Positions 1 to 9,400 of a DNA stretch of 64,000 nt are shown here, piece by piece. The stretch lies in contig NZ_JOGO01000006.1 in assembly GCF_000719475.1 (NCBI RefSeq), positions 1 to 64,000 of the forward strand, read 5' to 3'. A program made the translations under genes and the position numbers. Within the stretch, counting starts at the first letter, position 1; each line of letters starts with the position of its first letter. The notes beneath the pieces were generated by a model. The model was not told where the DNA came from, searched no databases, and saw only the letters and a list, made by a program, of their open reading frames with translations. This stretch comes from Streptomyces sp. NRRL F-5630 (GTDB lineage: Bacteria > Actinomycetota > Actinomycetes > Streptomycetales > Streptomycetaceae).

Positions 1-86
1 CCACAATTCCCCCCGCACCGAAGAATTCCGTCCCGCACCGAAGAAGCACGCCTCGCACCGAAAATCCGGCCCGCACCAAAAAACAA
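1..86. repeat. Four tandem ~20-bp units beginning CCGCACCGAA
   Basis: Units start near 13, 33, 53 and 71, giving spacings of 20, 20 and 18 bases. Each opens with CCGCACCGAA or a one- or two-base variant, followed by a more variable A-rich half. No coding potential is seen. The block lies at the left edge, so further copies may exist outside the window. Confidence 0.6.
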
Positions 87-172
87 GCCCCTCCGGCGCT
101 TGAGGAGCGGGGCCCGGGGCGGAGCCCCGAAACCGGGGCCCGGGGCGAAGCCCCGTGACGGCACCCCCGGCG
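87..172. repeat. GC-rich hairpin cluster, dispersed-repeat-like
   Basis: Positions 87-113 carry a GCCCC...GGGGC-flanked unit containing CCTCCGGCGCTTGAGGAG, followed by two short hairpins of the form GGGGC-NNN-GCCCC (about 116-128 and 143-156). Similar units recur between genes in many Streptomyces chromosomes; that is from memory, not from this window. It could act as a terminator between the STAS gene, which ends at 212 on the minus strand, and whatever lies to the left. Confidence 0.45.
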
Positions 173-211
173 AGCCCGCACCAACGCCCCCGCCCCCACC
201 CCCGGCATCCG

Positions 212-514
212 CTACGGCGCAACCGCCTCGATGGCCAGAATCCGGTGCAACCGCGTCGCCACCAACAGCCTCTGCATCTGCGCCGGCACCGCCCGCAGCA
301 CGAGCCGCCGCCCGCACCGCCCCGCCCTGCGGTGCGCTCCCATGATCACCCCGAGCCCCGTCGCATCCCAGGAGTCCAGCTCGGAGAGGTCGAGCACGAG
401 ATCCCCCACCCCGTCGTCCACCGCGGAGTGCAGGATCGAACGGGCGTCCGCCGCGCTGCGGACATCGAGGCGGCCCCCGACGACCAGCTCGCTGTGGTCG
501 CCCCTGATGTGCAT
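212..514 (-). CDS. STAS-domain anti-sigma factor antagonist-like protein
   Basis: This 100-residue protein is essentially one STAS domain. It shows the beta-strand LVLDLSEL, then the switch loop SWDATGLGV followed by an amphipathic helix containing GAHRRAG. In SpoIIAA/RsbV-type antagonists the residue just before the loop glycine is the phosphorylated Ser or Thr. Here that position is Thr52, preceded by Ala, so phosphorylation is possible but not assured. No anti-sigma factor or sigma gene is beside it, so its partner is unknown. The likely role is partner-switching control of an alternative sigma factor in the cytoplasm. The start at 514 gives the full domain. Confidence 0.8.
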   Translation of the reverse strand: MHIRGDHSELVVGGRLDVRSAADARSILHSAVDDGVGDLVLDLSELDSWDATGLGVIMGAHRRAGRCGRRLVLRAVPAQMQRLLVATRLHRILAIEAVAP

Positions 515-641
515 AACCCACTCCCCGATGTGTCCATGTCAGCCAACGCGTGTCCCTGTATGTCACAGCAACTGACTGTCGTCCCGGAACAGAAGTTGCC
601 GCCTGTGAGCGAACCGATACCGAATTCACCCCGAAGGGTGA

Positions 642-666
642 GGCGGCGTCCACGAGGAACGCCGCC
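642..666 (-). terminator. Possible terminator after 3-hydroxyacyl-CoA dehydrogenase gene
   Basis: An 8-bp perfect inverted repeat, GGCGGCGT and ACGCCGCC, is separated by 9 bases and lies 55-80 bases past the stop of the minus-strand gene at 721. There is no U-tract, which is usual for Streptomyces. Confidence 0.35.
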
Positions 667-720
667 ACTCCCCGTCGCCCGAAGGCCCTTACGAAGGCCC
701 CGGGAGGACCCCCGCGAAGA

Positions 721-1569
721 TCAGTGCGTGTAGAAGCCCTGCCCGCTCTTGCGGCCGATGTCACCGGCGTCCACCATCCGGCGCATCTGCTCGGGAGCCG
801 CGAACTTCTCGTCCTGCGACTCCGTGTAGATGTTGTCGGCGGCGTGCAGCAGAATGTCGACGCCCGTGAGGTCGGCGGTGGCGAGCGGCCCCATCGCGTG
901 GCCGAAGCCGAGCTTGCAGGCGAGGTCGATGTCCTCGGCGCTCGCGACGCCGGACTCCTCCAGCTTGGCCGCCTCGACGACGAGCGCGGTGATGAGCCGG
1001 GTGGTCACGAAACCGGCGACGTCGCGGTTGACGACGATGCAGGTCTTGCCGACGGACTCGGCGAACTCCCTTGCGCGGGCGAGGGTTTCGTCGCTCGTCT
1101 TGTACCCGCGCACCAGCTCGCAGAGCGCCATCATCGGCACCGGCGAGAAGAAGTGCGTGCCCACGACGCGCTCGGGGCGCGAGGTGACGGCGGCGATCTT
1201 GGTGATCGGGATGGCGGAGGTGTTCGACGCGAGGACGGCGTCGTCCTTCACGAGGCCGTCGAGGGCGCGGAAGATCTCGTGCTTGACGTCGAGCTTCTCG
1301 AAGACCGCCTCGACGACGATCCCGGCCTCGGCGGCGACGTCGAGGTCCGTGGTCGTGGTGATCCGCGCGAGAGCGGCCTCCGCGTCGTCGGCGGCGAGCT
1401 TGCCCTTGGAGACGAACTTGTCGTACGAGGCCTTGATGGCGTCCGTGCCCCGGGTCAGTGCCGCGTCGGTGACGTCCCGCAGCGCCACCTCCCAGCCGGC
1501 CTGCGCGGCGACCTGCGCGATGCCGGACCCCATGAGCCCCGCCCCGACGACGACGAGCTTCTTTGCCAC
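721..1569 (-). CDS. 3-hydroxybutyryl-CoA / 3-hydroxyacyl-CoA dehydrogenase
   Basis: This 282-residue cytoplasmic NAD(P)-dependent dehydrogenase oxidises or reduces 3-hydroxyacyl-CoA, as in butyrate/PHB-type metabolism or beta-oxidation. The N-terminal Rossmann fold has the dinucleotide motif VVGAGLMGSGIA at residues 7-18. The family signature HFFSPVPMM lies mid-protein, and the C-terminal helical domain contains DLTGVDILLHA. Length matches stand-alone single-domain members (about 280-290 residues) rather than fused FadB. The start is GTG at 1569 with a GAGGTGCGGAA ribosome-binding region just upstream. It is divergent from the adenosyltransferase gene at 1862. Exact substrate chain length cannot be read from sequence. 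Confidence 0.9.
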   Translation of the reverse strand: MAKKLVVVGAGLMGSGIAQVAAQAGWEVALRDVTDAALTRGTDAIKASYDKFVSKGKLAADDAEAALARITTTTDLDVAAEAGIVVEAVFEKLDVKHEIFRALDGLVKDDAVLASNTSAIPITKIAAVTSRPERVVGTHFFSPVPMMALCELVRGYKTSDETLARAREFAESVGKTCIVVNRDVAGFVTTRLITALVVEAAKLEESGVASAEDIDLACKLGFGHAMGPLATADLTGVDILLHAADNIYTESQDEKFAAPEQMRRMVDAGDIGRKSGQGFYTH

Positions 1570-1849
1570 TTCCGCACCTCTTTGTGTCGATTCGGCTGTG
1601 TTGACGGCCCGTATTGTTCCGGCGCGTGGCCGGGCAACGCGGACCCCTGCGGGGCCGCCCCGCGGTCGTGCCGCCGTGACGGCGGCGGGCGCCGCTCGTG
1701 CCGCCCGCCGGTGACGCCGGTTCAGTCACCGTCCCCGGGCGGAGGTTAACGCCGTTGCGGCGCCCGGTGGTGACGAAGAGATGCGCGTCACGTCCCCCGG
1801 GACGTACATCACACAATCGCCCGAACCAGGTCGTGCGCGGCGCTCCCGT

Positions 1850-1862
1850 TAGGCTGGCCGCA
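1850..1862 (+). promoter_or_regulatory. Probable -10 box giving a leaderless mRNA
   Basis: TAGGCT at 1850-1855 is followed by six bases and then the ATG at 1862. No ribosome-binding site is present. This is the spacing expected when transcription starts at the A of the start codon. No good -35 match is seen. Confidence 0.5.
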
Positions 1863-2434
1863 TGGTCCATCTGACCCGTATCTACACCCGCACCGGCGAC
1901 AAGGGCACGACGGCGCTCGGCGACATGTCCCGTACCGCCAAGACCGATCCCCGCATCGCCGCCTACGCGGACGCGAACGAGGCGAACGCCGCGCTCGGCA
2001 CGGCGCTCGCGCTCGGGCGGCTCGACGCGGAGATCGCCGCGGTCCTGACGCGGGTGCAGAACGACCTCTTCGACGTGGGCGCCGACCTGTGCACGCCCGT
2101 CGTCGAGAACCCCGCGCACCCGCCGCTGCGCGTCGAGCAGGCGTACGTGGACCGTCTCGAAGCGGACTGCGACCGCTTCCTCGCACCGCTCCCCAAGCTC
2201 GACAGCTTCATCCTTCCGGGTGGCACGCCGGGCGCGGCGCTGCTGCACCAGGCGTGCACGGTGGTACGGCGCGCGGAGCGCTCGACGTGGGCGGCCCTGG
2301 AGACGTTCGGCGAGACGATGAACCCGCTCACGGCGACGTACCTCAACCGCCTCTCCGACCTGCTCTTCATCCTGGCCCGGACGGCGAACACGGAACGCGG
2401 GGACGTGCTGTGGGTGCCGGGCGGGGAGCGCTAG
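1862..2434 (+). CDS. PduO-type cob(I)alamin adenosyltransferase
   Basis: This 190-residue enzyme transfers the adenosyl group of ATP to cob(I)alamin to make coenzyme B12. The N-terminal ATP-binding signature TRTGDKGTTALGD sits at residues 10-22, and the conserved C-terminal motif ARTANTERGD is near residue 170. Length is typical for the trimeric PduO/MMAB family. It is a single gene, divergent from the dehydrogenase and convergent with the PPOX gene. No cobalamin riboswitch is visible upstream; the gene seems to be leaderless. The same gene is found near the atp cluster in other actinobacteria, so it belongs to the core neighbourhood. Confidence 0.92.
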   Translation: MVHLTRIYTRTGDKGTTALGDMSRTAKTDPRIAAYADANEANAALGTALALGRLDAEIAAVLTRVQNDLFDVGADLCTPVVENPAHPPLRVEQAYVDRLEADCDRFLAPLPKLDSFILPGGTPGAALLHQACTVVRRAERSTWAALETFGETMNPLTATYLNRLSDLLFILARTANTERGDVLWVPGGER

Positions 2435-2440
2435 TCCCCT

Positions 2441-2505
2441 GAGGCGGGAGACAGGAGGGGCCCGGCGCGCCCGCCCGCGCCGAGCCCCCGCCGGAGTCCC
2501 GCCTC
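2441..2505. terminator. Bidirectional terminator between convergent genes
   Basis: GAGGCGGGA at 2441-2449 pairs with TCCCGCCTC at 2497-2505, a perfect 9-bp outer stem. The interior is GC-rich and can extend the structure. It lies exactly between the stops of the convergent genes ending at 2434 and 2524. Confidence 0.6.
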
Positions 2506-2523
2506 GTGGCATCCGGCTCGCGC

Positions 2524-2961
2524 TCAGACGCCGCCCCAGCCGTAGGCGTGGTCGATCGTGAAGGAGACGACCAGGCGGCCGTCCTCGACCATGACCCGGC
2601 GGTACTCGTCCCAGTCGGGGTGCTCGCCGCCGACGGCGCGGTACAGGTCGACGAGTTCCTCCACGGTCGCGTCGTCCGGGGCGGCGGCGACGGGGGTGAG
2701 CGTCGCGGTCCCCTCGTAGACGCCGTAGGCGCCGCCGTCCGCGCTCGTGACGTACAGGCTGATACGGGGATCGCGGCGCAGGTTGCGGACCTTGGCGCGG
2801 TCGTGGGTGGTGGAGAAGCGGACGCGGCCCGTGGCGGGGTCGTGGGCGAAGTCGACGGTGGAGACCTGGGGGCGGCCGTCCTTCTTCAGGGTCAGCACGC
2901 CGCCCCGGCCGCGTTCGCCGAGGAGCGCGAGGACAGAGGTGCGGGCGTCGTTCGAGGGCAT
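2524..2961 (-). CDS. PPOX-class F420-dependent oxidoreductase
   Basis: This 145-residue protein is a split beta-barrel of the pyridoxamine-5'-phosphate-oxidase-like superfamily. It shows the strand GVLTLKKDGRPQVSTVDF, then RVRFSTTHDRAKVRNLRRDPR, the pattern used by actinobacterial F420- or flavin-binding members, and RISLYVTSA. These small enzymes bind F420, FMN or haem, and the substrate cannot be told. I chose the start at 2961 (MPSNDART) because GAAGGA lies six bases upstream; a longer in-frame start at 3021 lacks one. It is transcribed alone, facing the adenosyltransferase gene. Confidence 0.8.
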   Translation of the reverse strand: MPSNDARTSVLALLGERGRGGVLTLKKDGRPQVSTVDFAHDPATGRVRFSTTHDRAKVRNLRRDPRISLYVTSADGGAYGVYEGTATLTPVAAAPDDATVEELVDLYRAVGGEHPDWDEYRRVMVEDGRLVVSFTIDHAYGWGGV

Positions 2962-3191
2962 GTCCGGTCCTTCGTTCGGTCGCTGCGGAGTCCGGCGCCC
3001 GAGGTCACGGTCACGGACCACGGTCGCGCCGGGTGGCCAGGCGACCGTACCCGGCCCGACCGCCGGGACCGGTGAACTCGTCGCGACCGCAAGGACCGTG
3101 GCCGCCGGGGCGGTGTCGTGGGCCCCACCGTGACGCCTCGGCTGCTCGCGGAACGCGCGCGCGGCGGTACGGGGCGGGAGCGACCGGTGCC

Positions 3192-3389
3192 CGTGAGCCT
3201 CGCGACGCGCTCACGTCCCGCGAGCGGGAGGCGCTGAGCCGCCTCGGGGAAGGGAGCGGGAACGCGGAGATCGCGGAGCGGACCGGCGTCGCCGAGGGCA
3301 CGGTGACACCCGACGTAAGCCAACTGCTCGCGAAGCCCGGGCCACGCGACCGCCTTCAAGCATCTGCCCTGGCCAGGGACTTGAGCCTT
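3192..3389 (+). pseudogene. Remnant of a LuxR-type response regulator (likely chiR)
   Basis: In one plus-strand frame about 60 codons encode a recognisable LuxR/NarL helix-turn-helix end: LTSREREAL, GNAEIAERTGVAEGTV, then SQLLAKPGPRDRLQ. Intact relatives read LTEREREVL...[34 protein letters not shown], so the key Lys-Thr-His-Val after EGTV is now TPDV and Lys-Leu-Gly-Leu is KPGP. No receiver domain is found upstream. In S. coelicolor chiC is preceded by the chiS-chiR two-component genes in this same orientation, so this is most simply the decayed 3' end of chiR. The functional call and the origin are inference. Confidence 0.7.
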
Positions 3390-3453
3390 CAGGCGGGACG
3401 GCCCACCGTACGCCCGTCGCGGGGCCGCTCACCCGTGCGCCCCCGGCTACTTT

Positions 3454-3495
3454 TGGTCCAGACCTCTTGACCGCTGGTCCAGACCTTTCTACGCT
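3454..3495 (+). promoter_or_regulatory. chiC promoter with paired 12-bp direct repeats
   Basis: TGGTCCAGACCT occurs twice, at 3454-3465 and 3475-3486, 21 bases apart. A -35 hexamer TTGACC (3467-3472) lies between and overlaps the pair, and a -10 TACGCT (3490-3495) follows at 17-bp spacing. Paired 12-bp repeats of this type around the -35 region are the known hallmark of Streptomyces chitinase promoters, where they mediate chitin induction and glucose repression. Each repeat also resembles the core of the DasR operator (TGGTCTAGACCA). Confidence 0.88.
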
Positions 3496-3600
3496 CCCCC
3501 CATCTGCGGTGAGCATGTCACCCCTCCCCCGAGGACGGCGTGTTCACGGGCGTCGCAGGGTTCCACCCCCACCGTCGGTGCTCAACTCCTGGAGTACACC

Positions 3601-5466
3601 TTGAGTTCAGGAACTCCCCGCAGACCGGGCCGTCTGCGCAACAGAGTCCTCGCCGGACTCACGACCCTGATCCTCCCCCTGACCGCCCTCGTCGGTCTCG
3701 GCGCGTCCCCCGCGCAGGCCGCCGAAGGCGCCACCGCGAGCTACACCCGTACCCAGGACTGGGGCAGCGGCTTCGAGGGCAAGTGGACGGTGAAGAACAC
3801 CGGCACCACGAGCCTGAGCGGCTGGACCCTGGAGTGGGACTTCCCCTCCGGCACCAAGGTCACTTCGGCCTGGGACGCGGACGTCACCAACTCGGGCGAC
3901 CACTGGACCGCGAAGAACAAGAGCTGGGCGGGCAGCCTCGCCCCCGGCGCCTCCGTCTCCTTCGGCTTCAACGGCACGGGCTCCGGCTCCCCCGCCGGCT
4001 GCAAGCTCAACGGCGGTTCCTGCGACGGCACGACGACCCCCGGCGACACCCCGCCCACCGCGCCGGGCACGCCGACCGCCTCGGCGATCACGGACACCTC
4101 CGCCAAGCTGAGCTGGAGCGCCGCGAGCGACGACAAGGGCGTCAAGAACTACGACGTGCTGCGCGACGGCGCCAAGGTCGCGACGGTGACGACGACCTCG
4201 TACACCGACTCCTCCCTCAAGGCCGGTACGGACTACTCCTACACCGTCCAGGCGCGTGACACCGCCGACCAGACGGGCCCCGTCTCGGGCGCCGTCAAGG
4301 TCCGCACGACGGGTGGCGGCGGCACTGACCCGGGCAACCCGGGCACCGGCGGCGGCAAGGTCAAGCTCGGGTACTTCACCGAGTGGGGCGTCTACGACCG
4401 CAACTACCACGTGAAGAACCTGGAGACCTCGGGCTCCGCCGGGAAGATCACGCACATCAACTACTCGTTCGGCAACGTCACCGGCGGCAAGTGCGTCATG
4501 GGCGACTCCTACGCGGCCACCGACAAGGCGTACACCGCCGACCAGTCCGTGGACGGCGTGGCCGACACCTGGGACCAGCCGCTGCGCGGCAACTTCAACC
4601 AGCTCCGCAAGCTCAAGGCCAAGCACCCCGGCCTGAAGGTCCTGTGGTCCTTCGGCGGCTGGACCTGGTCCGGCGGCTTCACCGACGCGGCGAAGAACCC
4701 GACGGCCTTCGCCCAGTCCTGCAAGGCGCTCGTCGAGGACCCGCGCTGGGCCGACGTCTTCGACGGCATTGACATCGACTGGGAGTACCCGAACGCCTGC
4801 GGCCTCACCTGTGACACGAGCGGCCCGGCCGCGCTCAAGAACCTCGCCTCCGCGCTCCGCACGACCTTCGGCAAGGACTACCTCGTCACCGCCGCGATCA
4901 CGGCGGACGGCAGCGCGGGCGGCAAGATCGACGCCGCCGACTACGCGGGCGCCTCGCAGTCCTTCGACTGGTACAACGTCATGACGTACGACTTCTTCGG
5001 CGCCTGGGACGCGCAGGGCCCGACCGCCCCGCACTCCCCGCTCACCTCGTACAGCGGCATCCCGAAGGCCGGCTTCACCTCGGCCGACGCGATCGCCAAG
5101 CTCAAGGCGCAGGGCGTCCCGGCCGCGAAGCTCCTGCTCGGCATCGGCTTCTACGGGCGCGGCTGGACCGGCGTCACGCAGGACGCCCCCGGCGGCACCG
5201 CGAGCGGGCCCGCCCCCGGCAAGTACGAGCAGGGCATCGAGGACTACAAGGTGCTCAAGACGAGCTGCCCGGCCACCGGCACGGTCGCGGGCACCGCGTA
5301 CGCCCACTGCGGCACCCAGTGGTGGAGCTACGACACCCCGGCGACGATCAAGAGCAAGATGGCGTGGGCCAAGAGCCAGAACCTCGGCGGCGCCTTCTTC
5401 TGGGAGTTCAGCGGCGACACCAGCAACGGCGAACTCGTCACGGCGATCAACGACGGCCTGAAGTGA
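3601..5466 (+). CDS. chiC: Secreted chitinase, CBM2-FnIII-GH18
   Basis: This 621-residue exported chitinase hydrolyses chitin by the substrate-assisted GH18 mechanism. A signal peptide with hydrophobic core and SPAQAA cleavage region spans residues 1-41. Next come a CBM2 carbohydrate-binding module (about 42-137, with the W residues of DWGSGF and SGWTLEWDF), a fibronectin-III domain (about 155-240), a Gly-rich linker, and the GH18 barrel. The catalytic signature DGIDIDWEYP is at residues 388-397, with Glu395 as proton donor. Architecture and sequence are very close to ChiC/Chi63 of streptomycetes. The start is TTG at 3601, with GGAG nine bases upstream and the signal peptide beginning just after. 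Its usual two-component neighbours appear lost. Confidence 0.95.
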   Translation: MSSGTPRRPGRLRNRVLAGLTTLILPLTALVGLGASPAQAAEGATASYTRTQDWGSGFEGKWTVKNTGTTSLSGWTLEWDFPSGTKVTSAWDADVTNSGDHWTAKNKSWAGSLAPGASVSFGFNGTGSGSPAGCKLNGGSCDGTTTPGDTPPTAPGTPTASAITDTSAKLSWSAASDDKGVKNYDVLRDGAKVATVTTTSYTDSSLKAGTDYSYTVQARDTADQTGPVSGAVKVRTTGGGGTDPGNPGTGGGKVKLGYFTEWGVYDRNYHVKNLETSGSAGKITHINYSFGNVTGGKCVMGDSYAATDKAYTADQSVDGVADTWDQPLRGNFNQLRKLKAKHPGLKVLWSFGGWTWSGGFTDAAKNPTAFAQSCKALVEDPRWADVFDGIDIDWEYPNACGLTCDTSGPAALKNLASALRTTFGKDYLVTAAITADGSAGGKIDAADYAGASQSFDWYNVMTYDFFGAWDAQGPTAPHSPLTSYSGIPKAGFTSADAIAKLKAQGVPAAKLLLGIGFYGRGWTGVTQDAPGGTASGPAPGKYEQGIEDYKVLKTSCPATGTVAGTAYAHCGTQWWSYDTPATIKSKMAWAKSQNLGGAFFWEFSGDTSNGELVTAINDGLK

Positions 5467-5499
5467 TCCGCACGCACCACTGAGCCACCCCCCGCGAAC

Positions 5500-5540
5500 G
5501 AAGCCGGGGAGACGGGAACGCCCCCCGCCTCCCCGGCTTC
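5500..5540 (+). terminator. chiC terminator
   Basis: GAAGCCGGGGAG at 5500-5511 pairs perfectly with CTCCCCGGCTTC at 5529-5540. The 12-bp stem begins 34 bases after the chiC stop codon. Confidence 0.75.
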
Positions 5541-5896
5541 TCGCGTCGTGCGGCGCGGTCGGAGGGACGCGTCGTGCGGCCGGGTTCACGGCGCCGGGGT
5601 CGCGGGACCAGGTGCACCGGGTCAGGGTCACGCGACCAGGCGTCGGGGGCCGATCTCCCGGCGGCCCGGCTCCACGCGTGGCGCGGTCGCGGCGGGCCCG
5701 GCCTCCCGGTCGGACGGCGGCCCGCCTCCCCGGCCACCACGGAACACGGCACACCACGCCGCACCACAGGCCATGCCCCACGCGCCACGGCACCGCCCCG
5801 CGGGCCACAGCACGCTCCCCGCACAGGCCAGCTCTCGCTCGTACGCCCGAAGTGCCCCCGCCCCACGCGAGGTTGACCAGCGCTCGCCCCCCGCTG
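5541..5896. other. Non-coding gap between chiC and the DUF2550 gene
   Basis: About 356 GC-rich bases lie between the chiC terminator and the convergent minus-strand gene. Open frames exist on both strands but are Arg/Pro/Gly-rich low-complexity translations without family features. I see no RNA gene or clear operator. Confidence 0.5.
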
Positions 5897-6343
5897 CTAC
5901 GCCACGTTCACGCGCTGTCCCGGAGGGGCCGCCTCCAGCCACGCGAGGAAGCCGGTCAGCGCGTCCTCGCTCATCGCGAGTTCGAGCCGCGTGCCCCGGT
6001 GGAGACAGCCGAGCACCACCGCGTCCGACAGGAGCGCGAGTTCCTCCTCGCCCTCCGGCAGGCGGCGGTCGGTCACCTCGATCTCGGAGCGCTCCAGGAG
6101 CCGGCGCGGGCGCGGCGAGTAGGAGAAGACGCGGAACCAGGCGACGCGGTCGCCGTTGTAGCGGGCGACCCCGTAGATCCAGCCCTTGCCGTTCGCGTCG
6201 CCGCGCGCGGGCGCGTTCCACCGCAGCGAGCAGTCGAAGGTGCCGCCCGAGCGCTGGATGAGCCGTCGGCGCAGCCCGAAGACGAACAGTCCCGCCGCCA
6301 CCAGGACCACGACCAGCCCGCACACCAGGAGAGTGAGGAACAC
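5897..6343 (-). CDS. DUF2550 family membrane-anchored protein
   Basis: This 148-residue protein has one N-terminal membrane segment (residues 3-24, LTLLVCGLVVVLVAAGLFVFGL) followed by a basic stretch and a cytoplasmic beta-rich domain. The conserved core includes GTFDCSLRW, GWIYGVARYNGD and WFRVFSYSPRPRR. DUF2550 proteins sit directly downstream of atpC throughout actinobacteria, as here (Rv1312 position in mycobacteria), so a link to the ATP synthase or membrane energetics is suspected but unproven. A strong hairpin separates it from atpC, so it may have its own promoter or depend on read-through. Confidence 0.85.
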   Translation of the reverse strand: MFLTLLVCGLVVVLVAAGLFVFGLRRRLIQRSGGTFDCSLRWNAPARGDANGKGWIYGVARYNGDRVAWFRVFSYSPRPRRLLERSEIEVTDRRLPEGEEELALLSDAVVLGCLHRGTRLELAMSEDALTGFLAWLEAAPPGQRVNVA

Positions 6344-6414
6344 CAGTACCGACCTCCTCGCCTCTTCGATGACGGTTGTGCGGGCCCCCGGGAAAAGGGC
6401 TCACCCTATGGTTT

Positions 6415-6448
6415 CAGCCGCGGCCCGGTCTGGACGGATCCAGGCCGG
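6415..6448 (-). terminator. Terminator of the atp operon
   Basis: CAGCCGCGGCCCGG (6415-6428) pairs with CCGGGCCGCGGCTG (6435-6448), and CTGGA/TCCAG can pair within the remaining span with a single-base bulge. It begins 36 bases past the atpC stop. Confidence 0.75.
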
Positions 6449-6483
6449 GCCGCGGCTGAGGTACTACGTTATCGCGCGTGCGG

Positions 6484-6858
6484 TCAGTGCGACGCCGCCG
6501 CCCGCAGCCGGACCTCGGCCCGGCGCTCGGCGGAGGCGTCCGCGTCCGACTTGGCACGCTCCAGCGCGCGCTCGGCACGCTGGACGTCGATCTCCTCGGA
6601 CAGCTCCGCGATCTCCGCGAGCAGCGACAGCTTGTTGTCCGCGAAGGACAGGAAGCCGCCGTGCACCGCGACGACGACGGTGCCGCCCTCGGTGGTACGG
6701 ATCGTCACCGGGCCCGACTCCAGCACACCAAGGATCGGCTGGTGACCGGGCATGACGCCGATGTCGCCGGAGGTGGTGCGGGCGACGACGAGGGTGGCCT
6801 CGCCGGACCAGACACTGCGGTCCGCGGCCACCAGCTCGACATGCAGTTCAGCAGCCAA
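6484..6858 (-). CDS. atpC: ATP synthase F1 subunit epsilon
   Basis: This 124-residue central-stalk subunit couples rotation to catalysis and can inhibit ATP hydrolysis. The N-terminal beta-sandwich is recognisable from ELHVELVAADRSVWSGEA and GDIGVMPGHQPILG. A C-terminal helical part follows (LAEIAELSEEIDVQRAERAL), slightly short compared with E. coli. The start is TTG at 6858, with GAGGAG about six bases before it, giving the typical start MAAELHVEL. It is the last gene of the operon, 162 bases after atpD, before the terminator. Confidence 0.95.
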   Translation of the reverse strand: MAAELHVELVAADRSVWSGEATLVVARTTSGDIGVMPGHQPILGVLESGPVTIRTTEGGTVVVAVHGGFLSFADNKLSLLAEIAELSEEIDVQRAERALERAKSDADASAERRAEVRLRAAASH

Positions 6859-7020
6859 GAGGTGCTCCTCGGGTCACCACCCGGCGCGCCGGCCGGGTGT
6901 GGGAAAAGATTCTACGGGGCGGGTACGGCCCCAGGGGCGCGAACCCCGGGCCGGGGCACACGCGCCCCGGGTGCCGCCGGCCGGGACGGTGCCCGGCCGG
7001 ACGGCGGTGGAGCGGCGGGG

Positions 7021-9380
<2,360 letters not shown>

Positions 9381-9400
9381 GAGTCAGGTCCCTTCGGTCG

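Noticed and set aside
1..90. CRISPR array from the spaced CCGCACCGAA units
   Set aside because: Units are only about 10 bases with 8-10-base intervals, far from CRISPR repeat and spacer lengths, and no cas gene is in the window.
1570..1861. Cobalamin riboswitch before the adenosyltransferase gene
   Set aside because: No B12-box-like conserved core is seen, and the gene appears leaderless, leaving no room for a 5' riboswitch.
3607..5808. A 733-codon minus-strand frame opposite chiC
   Set aside because: It is a GC-driven shadow. ChiC on the plus strand has a full signal peptide, CBM2, FnIII and GH18 domains.
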